Counted from the first letter of the stretch, positions 15,708 to 24,866 are shown. The stretch: DNA of 64,000 bases from Nocardia iowensis (GCF_019222765.1 NZ_CP078145.1:496001-560000), one strand, 5' to 3'. Notes: generated by a model not told the origin, from the sequence alone. A program made the numbers and translations.

Positions 15708-15914
15708 ATGGCACAGGGAACTGTGAAGTGGTTCAACGCGGAGAAGGGGTTCGGCTTCATCGCGCCCGAGGACGGCTCCGCTGACGTCTTCGTCCACTAC
15801 TCCGAAATTCAGGGGTCGGGCTTCCGTACCCTCGAAGAGAACCAGAAGGTCGAGTTCGAGGTCGGCCAGGGCACCAAGGGCCCGCAGGCCACCGGAGTTC
15901 GCGCGCTCAGCTGA
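15708..15914 (+). CDS. cspA: Cold shock protein CspA
   Basis: A 68-residue single cold-shock domain that binds single-stranded RNA and DNA and acts as an RNA chaperone. It has both nucleic-acid motifs, KGFGFI (RNP1) and VFVHYS (RNP2), and the canonical N-terminus with [21 protein letters not shown] precedes the ATG by about 5 nt. It sits between a long leader and a strong terminator, so it is probably monocistronic. Confidence 0.97.
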   Translation: MAQGTVKWFNAEKGFGFIAPEDGSADVFVHYSEIQGSGFRTLEENQKVEFEVGQGTKGPQATGVRALS

Positions 15915-15930
15915 GCGTCGCAATCCACCA

Positions 15931-15970
15931 CTCGTCCCTCACCGCCGGGTTACCGGAGGTGAGGGACGAG
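15931..15970 (+). terminator. Intrinsic terminator of cspA
   Basis: A perfect 13-bp stem (ctcgtccctcacc at 15931-15943, complement at 15958-15970) with a 14-nt loop lies 16 nt after the cspA stop. It is followed by ctatat rather than a long T tract. Confidence 0.85.
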
Positions 15971-16139
15971 CTATATCCGGGGCAAGGCACAACCCGCGCG
16001 GATCAGGCCGAACCCGCTGCGAACACGCCGGTGGCGCAGCGGCGGGTAAAAGACAAGGCATACTGAGTCGCAGTGACGCGCGTACGCTCTGTGGTTCAAG
16101 TCGCAAGCACTCGGCCACACGTAGCGTCAAGGTATAAAC

Positions 16140-19100
16140 GTGTCTGGTGGCGACGCCCAGCCGTCGTCCCCGCTTGCCCCAGCCGCGCACAGCGCCGAAA
16201 AGCGCCCGCGCGGGTCGACAGGAAAGGTGTATTCGCCGGTGGCAACACGAGACCGCGGTGCAGCCGACCAGGGCCGTCCCCTGCGTCGTCTCGTGATCGT
16301 CGAGTCCCCAACCAAGGCCCGCAAGATAGCCCCTTATCTCGGCCATGACTACACGGTCGAGGCCTCGGTGGGGCATATCCGGGACCTGCCGCGTGGTGCG
16401 GCGGATGTTCCCGCCAAATACAAGGGTGAGTCCTGGGCGCGCCTCGGCGTCGACGTGGACCACGACTTCGAGGCCATCTATGTGGTGAGCCCAGATAAAA
16501 AGGCCAAGGTCGCCGAGCTCAAGAGCTTGCTGAAGGACGCCGACGAGCTCTATCTCGCCACCGACCCCGACCGCGAGGGCGAGGCCATCGCCTGGCACTT
16601 GCTGGAGACGCTCAAGCCCAAGGTCCCGGTCCGGCGGATGGTGTTCCACGAGATCACCGAGCCCGCCATCCAGGCGGCCGCCGCCGACACACGGGATCTC
16701 GACAACGACCTGGTCGATGCGCAGGAGACCCGCCGCATTCTGGACCGGCTGTACGGCTACGAGGTCAGTCCGGTCTTGTGGAAGAAGGTCATGCCGCGTT
16801 TGTCGGCGGGCCGGGTGCAGTCGGTCGCCACCCGGGTGATCGTCCAGCGCGAGCGCGAGCGGATGGCGTTCCGGTCCGCCGAATACTGGGACATCGCCGC
16901 GAAACTCGACGCGGGACCGGGTGAAGACGGCGACACCAGCAACCCGCGGACCTTCGGAGCGCGGTTGGTGAACGTCGCCGGTGCGCGCGTCGCGACCGGT
17001 CGTGACTTCGGCTCGGACGGTCAGCTCAAGACCGCCTCCGGTGTGGTCGTGCTGGACGAGGCCTACGCGCACCGCTTGGCCCAGGCCCTGGACGGAGCCG
17101 ACCTGGTGGTCTCCTCCGCGGAGGCCAAGCCGTACACCCGCAAGCCGTACCCGCCGTTCATGACCTCGACGCTGCAGCAGGAAGCGGGGCGCAAGCTGCG
17201 CTTCAACTCCGAGCGCACGATGCGGGTCGCGCAGCGGCTGTACGAAAACGGCTACATCACCTACATGCGTACCGACTCGACCACGCTGTCGGAGTCGGCG
17301 ATCGCCGCGGCCCGGTCGCAGGCGACCCAGCTGTACGGCGCCGAATACGTGCACCCCAGCCCGCGCCAATACACCCGCAAGGTGAAGAACGCGCAGGAGG
17401 CACACGAGGCGATCCGCCCGGCGGGCGACACCTTCGCCACCCCCGGCCAGTTGCACGCGCGGCTGGACAACGACGAGTTCCGCCTCTACGAAATGATCTG
17501 GCAGCGCACGGTCGCCTCGCAGATGGCCGACGCCAGGGGCACCACGCTGACCCTGCGGATCACCGGCGTCGCGGCCACCGGCGAGGAATGCGTGTTCTCC
17601 GCCTCGGGCCGCACCATTACTTTCGCCGGCTTCCTCAAGGCCTACGTGGAGAGCGTGGACGAGGAGGCGGGCGGCCAATCCGACGACGCCGAATCCCGGC
17701 TGCCCGCCCTCGACGAGGGCCAGGGCGTCACCGCGGTCGAGCTGAATCCCGATGGGCACAGCACGAATCCGCCCGCCAGATACACCGAAGCCTCGCTCAT
17801 CAAGACGCTCGAAGAGCTCGGCATCGGCCGTCCTTCGACGTACTCGTCGATCATCAAGACGATTCTCGACCGCGGCTACGTGTACAAGCGCGGCAGCGCG
17901 CTGGTGCCGTCGTGGGTGGCGTTCGCCGTAATCGGTTTGCTGGAAGAGCATTTCGGCCGATTGGTCGACTTCGACTTCACCGCGGGCATGGAGGACGACC
18001 TCGACGCCATCGCGGGCGGGCGCGAGCAGCGCGGAAGCTGGTTGTCCAGCTTCTATTTCGGCGGCGACAAGGGCGCCGAGGGTTCGGTTGCCCGGTCCGG
18101 CGGACTGAAGAAGATGGTCGGCGAGCGGCTCGACGACATCGACGCGCGAGAAATCAACTCCATCAAGCTCTTTGCCGACGAGGAGGGACGCGACGTCGTC
18201 GTCCGGGTCGGCCGGTACGGGCCGTACCTGGAGCGGATGGTCTCGAATCCTGATGACCCCGAAGGCAATTCGGTGTCGCAGCGGGCCAACCTACCCGACG
18301 ATCTGCCGCCGGACGAGCTGACCCCCGAGGTCGCCGAGAAGCTGTTCTCCACCCCGCAGGAGGGACGTTCGCTGGGCATCGACCCGGCAACCGGGCACGA
18401 AATCGTCGCCAAGGAAGGACGTTTCGGCCCCTACGTCACCGAGGTGCTGCCCGAGCCCGCCGCCGAGGAAACGTCGGCACCGGCCAAGAAGACCGCGAAG
18501 AAGGCGACCGCGCCCAAACCGCGCACCGGGTCGCTGTTCAAGTCGATGGACCTGGCGACCGTCACCCTCGACGACGCGCTCAAGCTGCTGTCGTTGCCGC
18601 GGGTGGTCGGCGCCGACCCGGCTTCCGGCGAGGAGATCACCGCGCAGAACGGGCGATACGGCCCATACCTGAAGAAGGGCACCGATTCTCGGTCGCTCAC
18701 CAGCGAGGACCAGATCTTCGACGTGACGCTCGAAGAGGCGCTCAAGATCTACGCGGAGCCGAAGCGGCGCGGGCGGCAGGCGTCCGCCGCGGCGCCGTTG
18801 CGTGAGTTGGGCAACGACTCGGCCTCCGGTCAGCCGATGGTGATCAAGGACGGTCGCTTCGGTCCGTACGTCACCGACGGCGAGACCAATGCCACGCTGC
18901 GCAAGGGTGACGAGATCGAGTCCATCACCCCGGAGCGGGCGATGGAACTGCTCGCGGACCGGCGGGCACGCGGGCCGGTGAAGAAGAAGGCCGCCGCCAA
19001 GAAGGCTCCCGCGAAGAAGACCGCTGCCAAGAAGACCGCCGCCAAGAAGGCGACGGCCACCAAATCCACGACCACCAAGACGGTCGCCAAGAAGACCGCC

Positions 19101-19145
19101 GCGAAGAAGGCGGCGGCCAAGAAAACGGGCGTCGGGAAATCCTGA
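16140..19145 (+). CDS. topA: DNA topoisomerase I
   Basis: Type IA topoisomerase that relaxes negative supercoils, 1001 residues. The TOPRIM domain begins at LVIVESPTKA (about residue 50) and contains the DxDREGE acidic motif (TDPDREGEA). The catalytic tyrosine is Tyr375 in ITYMRTDS. Instead of zinc fingers the C-terminus has several repeats with the pattern GRFGPYV/GRYGPYL, typical of mycobacterial TopA. A Lys/Ala-rich tail from about residue 960 (KKAPAKKTAAKK and similar) probably aids processive DNA binding. The GTG at 16140 gives an N-terminus about 33 residues longer than in M. tuberculosis, judged from the catalytic Tyr number. Confidence 0.97.
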   Translation: MSGGDAQPSSPLAPAAHSAEKRPRGSTGKVYSPVATRDRGAADQGRPLRRLVIVESPTKARKIAPYLGHDYTVEASVGHIRDLPRGAADVPAKYKGESWARLGVDVDHDFEAIYVVSPDKKAKVAELKSLLKDADELYLATDPDREGEAIAWHLLETLKPKVPVRRMVFHEITEPAIQAAAADTRDLDNDLVDAQETRRILDRLYGYEVSPVLWKKVMPRLSAGRVQSVATRVIVQRERERMAFRSAEYWDIAAKLDAGPGEDGDTSNPRTFGARLVNVAGARVATGRDFGSDGQLKTASGVVVLDEAYAHRLAQALDGADLVVSSAEAKPYTRKPYPPFMTSTLQQEAGRKLRFNSERTMRVAQRLYENGYITYMRTDSTTLSESAIAAARSQATQLYGAEYVHPSPRQYTRKVKNAQEAHEAIRPAGDTFATPGQLHARLDNDEFRLYEMIWQRTVASQMADARGTTLTLRITGVAATGEECVFSASGRTITFAGFLKAYVESVDEEAGGQSDDAESRLPALDEGQGVTAVELNPDGHSTNPPARYTEASLIKTLEELGIGRPSTYSSIIKTILDRGYVYKRGSALVPSWVAFAVIGLLEEHFGRLVDFDFTAGMEDDLDAIAGGREQRGSWLSSFYFGGDKGAEGSVARSGGLKKMVGERLDDIDAREINSIKLFADEEGRDVVVRVGRYGPYLERMVSNPDDPEGNSVSQRANLPDDLPPDELTPEVAEKLFSTPQEGRSLGIDPATGHEIVAKEGRFGPYVTEVLPEPAAEETSAPAKKTAKKATAPKPRTGSLFKSMDLATVTLDDALKLLSLPRVVGADPASGEEITAQNGRYGPYLKKGTDSRSLTSEDQIFDVTLEEALKIYAEPKRRGRQASAAAPLRELGNDSASGQPMVIKDGRFGPYVTDGETNATLRKGDEIESITPERAMELLADRRARGPVKKKAAAKKAPAKKTAAKKTAAKKATATKSTTTKTVAKKTAAKKAAAKKTGVGKS

Positions 19146-19211
19146 GTTCGCGGGTCGAGCGGATGGCCGTAGCCTACGGTCCGAAGTGCACGACCCGCGA
19201 AAGGATTTCCC

Positions 19212-19715
19212 ATGGCCGACCAGGAACGCGAAGAGCTGATCAAGGTTCTCGCCGATCAGCGAGAACTGTTCCGGATCACGGTGCGCGGCATCGACGACCA
19301 GCAGGCGCGGCAGCGCACCACCGCGAGCGAACTGACCCTCGGCGGTCTGCTGCATCATCTGGTCAGCTGCGAACGCCACTGGGTCACCGTCCTCGCCGAG
19401 CGGGACGAAACCGCGGAGCTGGACGCGTCGCGCTTCGAGGGTGAATACGTGATGGCCGAAGGCGAGACCGTCGAGGGATTGCTCGCCGAGTGGGACAAGG
19501 TCGCCGCGGCGACCGCCGATCTGATCCGCACGGTGGACAGCCTGGACACCTCGGTCCCGACCCCGACCACACCCTGGTCGCCGGAACGGATCTGGTGGAC
19601 GGTGCGCTACACGCTGCTGCACATCCTGCGCGAGATCTCGCACCACTCCGGGCACGCCGACATCATCCGCGAGGAACTCGACGGCGCGAACAGCACGTAC
19701 TCACGGATCTCGTGA
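19212..19715 (+). CDS. DinB/DUF664 family protein
   Basis: A 167-residue four-helix DinB-superfamily protein. Such proteins bind a metal through three His; candidates are the His in LHHLVSCERHW (about 47-56) and those in LLHILREISHHSGHADIIREEL (second half). Many actinobacterial members are thiol (mycothiol)-dependent transferases or of unknown function. A GAAAGGAT-type ribosome binding site precedes the ATG. It follows topA and converges on the DJ-1/PfpI gene. The specific reaction is unknown. Confidence 0.8.
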   Translation: MADQEREELIKVLADQRELFRITVRGIDDQQARQRTTASELTLGGLLHHLVSCERHWVTVLAERDETAELDASRFEGEYVMAEGETVEGLLAEWDKVAAATADLIRTVDSLDTSVPTPTTPWSPERIWWTVRYTLLHILREISHHSGHADIIREELDGANSTYSRIS

Positions 19716-19721
19716 TTCGCG

Positions 19722-20267
19722 CTATTTGCTGAGCACCCTGAGGAATTCACGCATCCAGGCCGGGTGATCGGGCCAAGCGCGGCCGGTGACGATGTTCTCG
19801 TCGACGTAGGCCTCGCTGTCCACGAACTTGGCCCCGGCCGCCTCGATGTCCGGGGCCAACGCGGGGTACGCGCTGCACGAACGGCCGACCAGAACGCCTG
19901 CGGCAGCGAGGATCAGCGGTCCGTGACAGAGCGCGGCGATGGGCTTGCCCGCCTCCGCGAAGTGCCGCGCCAGGCGCTGACAGTCCGGGTTGTTGCGCAG
20001 ATACTCCGGCGCGCGACCGCCCGGCACGACCAGTGCGTCGTAGGACGCCGGATCGACATCGGCGAACGCGATGTCGGCAGGCCAGCTGTGCCCTGGCTGC
20101 TCGGTGTATGTGTCGAAGCCGTCGACGAAGTCGTGCACCACGAACTGGAGCTGCTTGACGGCCGGGGCCGCGATGTCCACCTCGTGGCCCTCTTCGAGTA
20201 GGCGCTGATACGGGTACATGACCTCGAGGTCTTCGGCCGCATCGCCGGTGATCAACAGAATTTTCAC
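19722..20267 (-). CDS. DJ-1/PfpI family protein
   Basis: A 181-residue class I glutamine amidotransferase-like protein of the DJ-1/PfpI superfamily. The nucleophile elbow is ALCHGPL with Cys114-His115, and an acidic residue near the N-terminus (Glu12 or Glu16) is available as a partner. Relatives act as proteases, chaperones or deglycases for glyoxal-modified molecules; which applies cannot be told from sequence. The start ATG is at 20267, 119 bp from the divergent holB. Confidence 0.88.
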   Translation of the reverse strand: MKILLITGDAAEDLEVMYPYQRLLEEGHEVDIAAPAVKQLQFVVHDFVDGFDTYTEQPGHSWPADIAFADVDPASYDALVVPGGRAPEYLRNNPDCQRLARHFAEAGKPIAALCHGPLILAAAGVLVGRSCSAYPALAPDIEAAGAKFVDSEAYVDENIVTGRAWPDHPAWMREFLRVLSK

Positions 20268-20386
20268 GGTGATTCCACCTCCTCCTCGAGGATCCGCCGG
20301 GCCGTCGGCGCGGTCAATAGCGGCGGGTGCGTCGGGCCCACGCGACCCGGCGATCCGTGTCGGTGCGGACGGCTATGGTGTACGGC

Positions 20387-21592
20387 GTGGCGGGTGTCTT
20401 CGATCGGTTGGTCGGCCAGGATGCGGTCGAGTCCGCGCTGACGGCTGCCTCGGTCGCGGCGCGTGCGGAGGTGGTCCAGGGCGCGATGACGCACTCGTGG
20501 CTGTTCACCGGGCCGCCCGGATCGGGGAGATCCATTGCGGCACTGTGCTTTGCGGCCGCACTACAGTGCACCGATCCCGGTACGCCGGGATGCGGGCACT
20601 GCCATGCCTGTACGACCACCATGGCGGGCACGCACGGTGACGTGCGCCGGGTGATCCCGGAGGGGCTGAGCATCAGCACCAAGGAAATGCGCGAGATCGT
20701 GCAGATCGCCTCGCGCCGCCCGAGCACCGGACGCTGGCAGGTGGTGGTCATCGAGGACGCCGACCGGTTGACCGAGGCCGCGGGCAACGTGCTGTTGAAG
20801 GTGGTCGAGGAGCCGCCGGAGCGGACGGTGTTCCTGCTGTGCGCGCCGTCGGTCGACCCGGAGGACATCTCGGTGACCCTGCGCTCCCGCTGCAGGCACG
20901 TGCACCTGGTGACCCCCTCGGTGCCCGCCATCGCACAGGTGCTGCGCGAGCGCGACAAGCTCGACGAGAAAACCGCGAACTGGGCCGCCTCGATCAGCGG
21001 CGGACACGTCGGCCGCGCCCGCCGCCTGGCCACCGACGAGGAGGCGCGGGCCCGCCGCCAGCGGGCGCTGGCCCTGGTCGCCGCGGCCGCGAAACCCGGC
21101 GCCGCCTACGCCGCGGCCGACGAACTGGTCAAGGCCGCCGACGACGAAGCCAAACAGATGAGCGCCACCCGCGACGACCGCGAGCGCGAAGAACTGGCCA
21201 CCGCGATGGGCGCCGGTGGCACCGGCAAGGGCGCCGCGGGCGCCACCCGTGGTTCCGCCGGCGTGCTGAAAGACCTGGAACGACGGCAGAAGTCGCGCGC
21301 AACCCGCACCGGCCGCGACTCCCTCGACCGCGCCCTCATCGACGTCGCCGGTGTCTACCGTGACGCCCTCGCCGTCCGCTTCGGCGCCGCCCGCAACGGT
21401 TCCGGCGTAGCCCTCACCCACCCCGACATGTCCGACCAGATCCACGACCTGGCGAAGCGCGTCCCCCCCGAGGGCCTACTCAAATCCATCGACGCCGTCC
21501 TCGCCTGCCGCGAAGCACTCGACGTCAACGTCAAACCCCGCTTCGCCCTAGCCGCCCTGGCCGCCGCCTTGATGGCCGCGCAATCCGGTTAG
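20387..21592 (+). CDS. holB: DNA polymerase III subunit delta' (Rv3644c-like)
   Basis: Clamp-loader subunit delta' of the replicative polymerase, 401 residues from the GTG at 20387. The protein begins VAGVFDRLVGQ, the conserved N-terminus. The P-loop is GPPGSGRS, with Arg in place of the catalytic Lys, in keeping with delta' being a non-hydrolysing stator. A four-Cys zinc module (CTDPGTPGCGHCHAC) follows. SRC-type motif: LRSRCRHVHL. In-frame starts at 20375 (ATG) and 20378 (GTG) are alternatives; none has a good ribosome binding site. tRNA-Thr follows, as in mycobacteria. Confidence 0.9.
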   Translation: MAGVFDRLVGQDAVESALTAASVAARAEVVQGAMTHSWLFTGPPGSGRSIAALCFAAALQCTDPGTPGCGHCHACTTTMAGTHGDVRRVIPEGLSISTKEMREIVQIASRRPSTGRWQVVVIEDADRLTEAAGNVLLKVVEEPPERTVFLLCAPSVDPEDISVTLRSRCRHVHLVTPSVPAIAQVLRERDKLDEKTANWAASISGGHVGRARRLATDEEARARRQRALALVAAAAKPGAAYAAADELVKAADDEAKQMSATRDDREREELATAMGAGGTGKGAAGATRGSAGVLKDLERRQKSRATRTGRDSLDRALIDVAGVYRDALAVRFGAARNGSGVALTHPDMSDQIHDLAKRVPPEGLLKSIDAVLACREALDVNVKPRFALAALAAALMAAQSG

Positions 21593-21708
21593 TACCGGCG
21601 CCCCCGCCCAGTCGCCCCCGCCGCAGCGCCCGCCGCCTCGTGCCCCCGTGACCACCCGTTTTCGCGATCCACCCCCCGAGACGATAGACTCGCCACGCCG
21701 AAAGGCAC

Positions 21709-21784
21709 GCCGCCTTAGCTCAGTCGGTAGAGCGCTTCACTCGTAATGAAAAGGTCGCGAGTTCGATTCTCGCAGGCGGCTCCA
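21709..21784 (+). tRNA. tRNA-Thr (anticodon CGT)
   Basis: A complete 76-nt cloverleaf with encoded CCA. The acceptor stem is gccgcct (21709-21715) with aggcggc (21774-21780), the D arm gctc/gagc, the anticodon CGT at 21742-21744 in the loop ctcgtaa, and the T arm gcgag/ctcgc with ttcgatt. The outermost anticodon-stem pair is a C-A mismatch. The position after holB is conserved with mycobacteria. Its 3' end is a likely integration site for the element whose integrase remains lie alongside. Confidence 0.97.
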
Positions 21785-21795
21785 TACTCCCAGTT

Positions 21796-21843
21796 GAGGG
21801 CCGATTTCGGCCTCACCGGAGTTCAACCTTTCTGGCTGAACTC
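21796..21843 (+). terminator. Two hairpins after tRNA-Thr
   Basis: A hairpin at 21796-21814 (gaggg-ccga, loop ttt, cggcctc) and one at 21819-21843 (gagttca/tgaactc, 7-bp stem, 11-nt loop) follow the tRNA. They are likely termination or processing structures for the tRNA transcript. The second could also serve the degenerate integrase gene on the other strand. Confidence 0.5.
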
Positions 21844-21847
21844 CCGA

Positions 21848-22132
21848 CTAAGTCCCAACAAAGTCGCCGCACTCGCCCTCTGACCGGCCGGGATTGCTCA
21901 CCGCCCGGGTCAAGGTATCCGTCGTCGCGTGATGCACCCGACTACGTGCCATAGACCACCGCTGGGTCATCGCAGGATCAACGTGCCCGAGCACATCCGC
22001 TGTCACGCGCGCCGACAGGCCCGCGTTGTCCAGGATCGTCGCTATGCCCCACGGAAACCGGTGCGCGGTCACGTCGTCAGGTGCGTTTCGGCCGCAGGGA
22101 CCGAACCGGATCGTGTTCGGACCCTGCGGTAT
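21848..22132 (-). pseudogene. Tyrosine integrase, C-terminal remnant
   Basis: About 95 codons on the minus strand are open back to a stop at 22133-22135. They encode PDDVTAHRFPWGIATILDNAG, then VLGHVDPAMTQRW and ARSRVHHATTDTL. This is the C-terminal catalytic part of a phage-type tyrosine recombinase, with the HxxR box (AHRFPWG, altered) and LGH box. The nucleophile region, where Tyr is expected after QR, reads WS, so the Tyr is lost. The N-terminal domains are absent. Integrases next to the tRNA they target are standard, so this marks a former integrated element. Confidence 0.75.
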
Positions 22133-22152
22133 TCAGTGGAGAGGCGCGGTAT

Positions 22153-23409
22153 TTACTGGGTGAGGGAGGGGCAACCGTTGTCGAACGGCAGGCCGTCGAA
22201 CCGGGCCTGTAGGAAGGGCACTGTCGCGGGGGTGAAGAGGATGCCGCTCAGGAAATGATCGGCGCCCGGGTATTCCTGGTAGCGGACCGGGACGCCGCGG
22301 CGGCAGTATTCGGCGGCCAGTGCGCGCTCGTCCGCGGCCACGATGACACCGTCACCGATCCCGTCGGAGTTGCCGCCACCGAGGAACAGCGGGCCCTTCG
22401 GGGTGCCCGAATTGCCCATCCGGCCCTGTTCGATCATCGGCGCGAACGCCGGGATGGAGCGGTAATCCTGATACTGCGGTTGCAGGAGCTGTTCGATCCG
22501 GAGGCCGGGGAATTTGGGGCCGTCGGCCGCGCACTGGTCGGCGACCTGAGCGACCACCTGCTTGCCGTAATCCGACAGGTAGGGGGTCAAATCGATGCCG
22601 AATCCGCGGGCCGAACCCAACAGTACGTAGGGTATGAGCGTCGCCCACTCCTGCTTGCCGTTGATATAGGAGACGGTGTTGACGAGATCGACCGGATAGC
22701 CGCCCAATGCGGCCCCGACGATGTCGAGTTCGGGCGCGTAGGTCGGCGCCAGCTCGGCTGCGTACTCGGTGGCGATGGAACCGCCGGAGAAACCGGACAT
22801 GCCGACCGGAGTCGAGGACGGCGCGTCGAGGATGTGCAACGCCGCGCGGATGCTGTCCAGCGTGGCGTATCCCGATTTGCGGCCGGCCCCGTACGCCAGC
22901 TCGGTGCCCTCGTAATCGCTGGTGACGACGGTGAATCCGGCCGCAAGGTAGGCGGCGAAGAGCGGGGTGTCCGCCACCGCGAGCGACCCGCCGCCGCGCA
23001 GCGTGTAGGACGGATCGCAGCGCGCGCCGAGCGCATCGTAGGCGCCCTGGTACGACACGATTCGAAGCGGCCCTGAGGTCGTGGGCGGTCGAATGATGGT
23101 GGTCACCGTCGCGGCGGGCTCACCGAGCTGGCCGGTTGTCCGGTACAGCACCTGAGTGGCCTCGACCGGCAGCCGCGCGCCCGTGGGGGCGAGCCCGACG
23201 GTCCGCGTCTTCAGCACGGCGCCGGGTGCAATATCGGCCAGCGAACCCTCGGCTCGGTAGAACGGATCTTCGGTCGGAAACAGCAGGGCGGTATCAGCCT
23301 CTGCCGCCGCTTCCGCGGCGAATGAAAACATCGGCAGCGCAACCACCATCGCCAACACCGCCACGACCCGCCGCAACGGCGAACCCGAGCCCGCTACCTC
23401 GTGCATCAC
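22153..23409 (-). CDS. Secreted lipase, LIP family
   Basis: A 418-residue alpha/beta hydrolase of the secretory lipase family (the type first known from Candida, common in Nocardia and mycobacteria). The N-terminus has a signal peptide (basic start, hydrophobic VVAVLAMVVALPMFSFA, Ala-rich cleavage region near residue 35). The nucleophile motif GFSGG (within GMSGFSGGSIATEYA) gives the catalytic Ser. Downstream GGNSDGIGDGVIV and the His in YPGADHF supply likely Asp and His. It probably hydrolyses triacylglycerols or other esters outside the cell. The gene lies directly beyond the integrase remnant. Confidence 0.88.
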   Translation of the reverse strand: MMHEVAGSGSPLRRVVAVLAMVVALPMFSFAAEAAAEADTALLFPTEDPFYRAEGSLADIAPGAVLKTRTVGLAPTGARLPVEATQVLYRTTGQLGEPAATVTTIIRPPTTSGPLRIVSYQGAYDALGARCDPSYTLRGGGSLAVADTPLFAAYLAAGFTVVTSDYEGTELAYGAGRKSGYATLDSIRAALHILDAPSSTPVGMSGFSGGSIATEYAAELAPTYAPELDIVGAALGGYPVDLVNTVSYINGKQEWATLIPYVLLGSARGFGIDLTPYLSDYGKQVVAQVADQCAADGPKFPGLRIEQLLQPQYQDYRSIPAFAPMIEQGRMGNSGTPKGPLFLGGGNSDGIGDGVIVAADERALAAEYCRRGVPVRYQEYPGADHFLSGILFTPATVPFLQARFDGLPFDNGCPSLTQ

Positions 23410-23751
23410 TGGATATCTCTCATCCGGTTGTCCCCCAAGCCATCTCGACCCTTCGCGACGCTAACAGCCTTTCCGGTCAGCGACATGACCACATTTCTGG
23501 TGGGGGGCGAATTCGTTTCGCCCGCTCGCTGCTCCGGGGCTACCGTGGACGGCTCGGAACCACCATGGCGGCAGGTCTGTCCCGAGCATCGCGGCCGGAC
23601 CTCCCCGAATCCAGATCTCGTGGTCTGATTTGGAGTACTGACCGCCACTGTCGGCGTACTCAGCCGAAGGGTGGGCGGGGCCGGTGAATTGATCGGCTAG
23701 ATGTTGCTCCTGGGCCGGGCGCCGTTGACCAGCCCAGGAGAACAGTAGGGG
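23410..23751. other. Intergenic region with terminator of the downstream hydrolase
   Basis: 342 bp without a gene. A hairpin with arms ctcctgggc (23707-23715) and gcccaggag (23732-23740) lies just after the stop of the minus-strand hydrolase and should end its transcript. The remainder presumably holds the lipase promoter, but no clear hexamers are seen. Confidence 0.6.
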
Positions 23752-24804
23752 TCAGCCCGCGGCGGCCGTGCGGAGATCGGCCTGCTGGGCGACCAGCTCT
23801 AGTTCCGCGTTGAAGCGGTCGGCGGCCTCGATATTGCCGAGATGGCCGGTGGGCCAGCTGTGATAGGCGGCGAGGTGGCCGGTGCGGGCGAGCACGTCGG
23901 CGATCCGGCGGGACATCCGCTCCGGCAGGAGCCGGTCATGGCTGCCCGCGATGACGGTGGTCGGAACGGTGAGATGGGCGGCGCCATCGCTGACATCGAG
24001 ATCGGCCAGCGCCGCAGCGTGCCGCCCGCGGGTCAGCGGACGGCAGGAGCGGACGATGCCGAGGGAGAAGTTCACCTCGTCGGCGGTGGCCGCCCTGCCC
24101 ATCACCCGACTCTTGAACACCGTGCCGATCAGCCAGCCGCCGGGCAGCGGCACGGGCGTGGTCAGCACCGTCTCGGAGACGAACGTGGGCAGCCGGACCG
24201 GCGCGCCGAGCACGGTGACCGGCTTGTTCTGCACCGTGAGCTGCTTGTTCAGCAACGGAAGCAGGTCGGTGTCGTAGCGGATGTTGCCCGAGGTGGTGTT
24301 CAACAGGATGGCCGCGGCGGCACGGGTGCGGACCTGCTCGGGATAGCGAGCCGCCCATGCCTGCACCGTGATGCCGCCCATGCTGTGCCCGGCGAGCACG
24401 GCGCGCTGGCCGGGGCGCAGGGTGGCGTCGAGCACGGCGGACAGGTCGTCGGCGAGGGTTTCCCGGCTCGGCATCCGGGTGCCGAGTTGGCTGGCGCCGT
24501 GGCCGCGCTGGTCATAACAGACCACCCGGTACCGATCGGCGAAGGCGTTGATCTGCGGGTTCCAGTATTCGATGCTGCAGCTCCAGCCATGGATCAGCAC
24601 GATGACCGCGCCGTCGGCGGGACCGTAGGCGTGCACCCGGAGCCGGGCGCCGTCCACGGTGGTGACCGGGATGACCTCATGGGGGGCGGTGGGGGCGTTC
24701 AACGACGCGGTCCGGAAGGTGCGTGATCGCAACCCGGCACGATAAGCGGCGGTCAGGGCGCCATTACGCGCGTCCGCCAGCGTCTTCATCGACTTCACCA
24801 GCAT
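23752..24804 (-). CDS. Alpha/beta hydrolase
   Basis: A 350-residue alpha/beta-hydrolase-fold enzyme. The oxyanion segment is LIHGWSC, the nucleophile elbow GHSMGG, then an Asp/His set that includes AGSHDRLLP and the C-terminal WPTGHLGNIE. These features resemble epoxide-hydrolase and haloperoxidase-like esterases; the substrate is unknown. The ATG at 24804 is preferred because AAAGGAG precedes it by 7 nt; a longer reading to 24843 exists. A set of TGCAAGC repeats just upstream may be an operator. Confidence 0.82.
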   Translation of the reverse strand: MLVKSMKTLADARNGALTAAYRAGLRSRTFRTASLNAPTAPHEVIPVTTVDGARLRVHAYGPADGAVIVLIHGWSCSIEYWNPQINAFADRYRVVCYDQRGHGASQLGTRMPSRETLADDLSAVLDATLRPGQRAVLAGHSMGGITVQAWAARYPEQVRTRAAAAILLNTTSGNIRYDTDLLPLLNKQLTVQNKPVTVLGAPVRLPTFVSETVLTTPVPLPGGWLIGTVFKSRVMGRAATADEVNFSLGIVRSCRPLTRGRHAAALADLDVSDGAAHLTVPTTVIAGSHDRLLPERMSRRIADVLARTGHLAAYHSWPTGHLGNIEAADRFNAELELVAQQADLRTAAAG

Positions 24805-24838
24805 CGAGCACTCCTTTGTGTCTTCCGCCACAGTACAG

Positions 24839-24866
24839 TGCAAGCTGGGTGCTTGCTAGTGCAAGC
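24839..24866 (-). promoter_or_regulatory. Operator-like repeats upstream of the hydrolase gene
   Basis: gtgcaagc occurs at 24839-24846 and again at 24859-24866, and gcttgc (24851-24856) pairs with both, making the perfect palindrome gcttgc-tagt-gcaagc. The repeats lie 35-60 bp upstream of the start at 24804, where a repressor would block the promoter. No regulator gene is adjacent. Confidence 0.45.

Noticed and set aside
15939..17951. 670-codon minus-strand frame antisense to topA
   Set aside because: High-GC shadow of topA; composition is biased and the true gene on the other strand has all catalytic motifs.
18960..19140. Repetitive DNA at the 3' end of topA as a possible regulatory repeat
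   Set aside because: It encodes the Lys/Ala-rich tail known from mycobacterial TopA; the repetition follows from the protein sequence.
20387..21592. P-loop Lys-to-Arg in delta' as a novelty
   Set aside because: Delta' subunits are known to be non-hydrolysing clamp-loader members, so the change is expected.
21785..22160. Second attachment site (duplicate of the tRNA-Thr 3' end)
   Set aside because: I looked for the sequence ttcgattctcgc downstream and saw no convincing second copy in the window.
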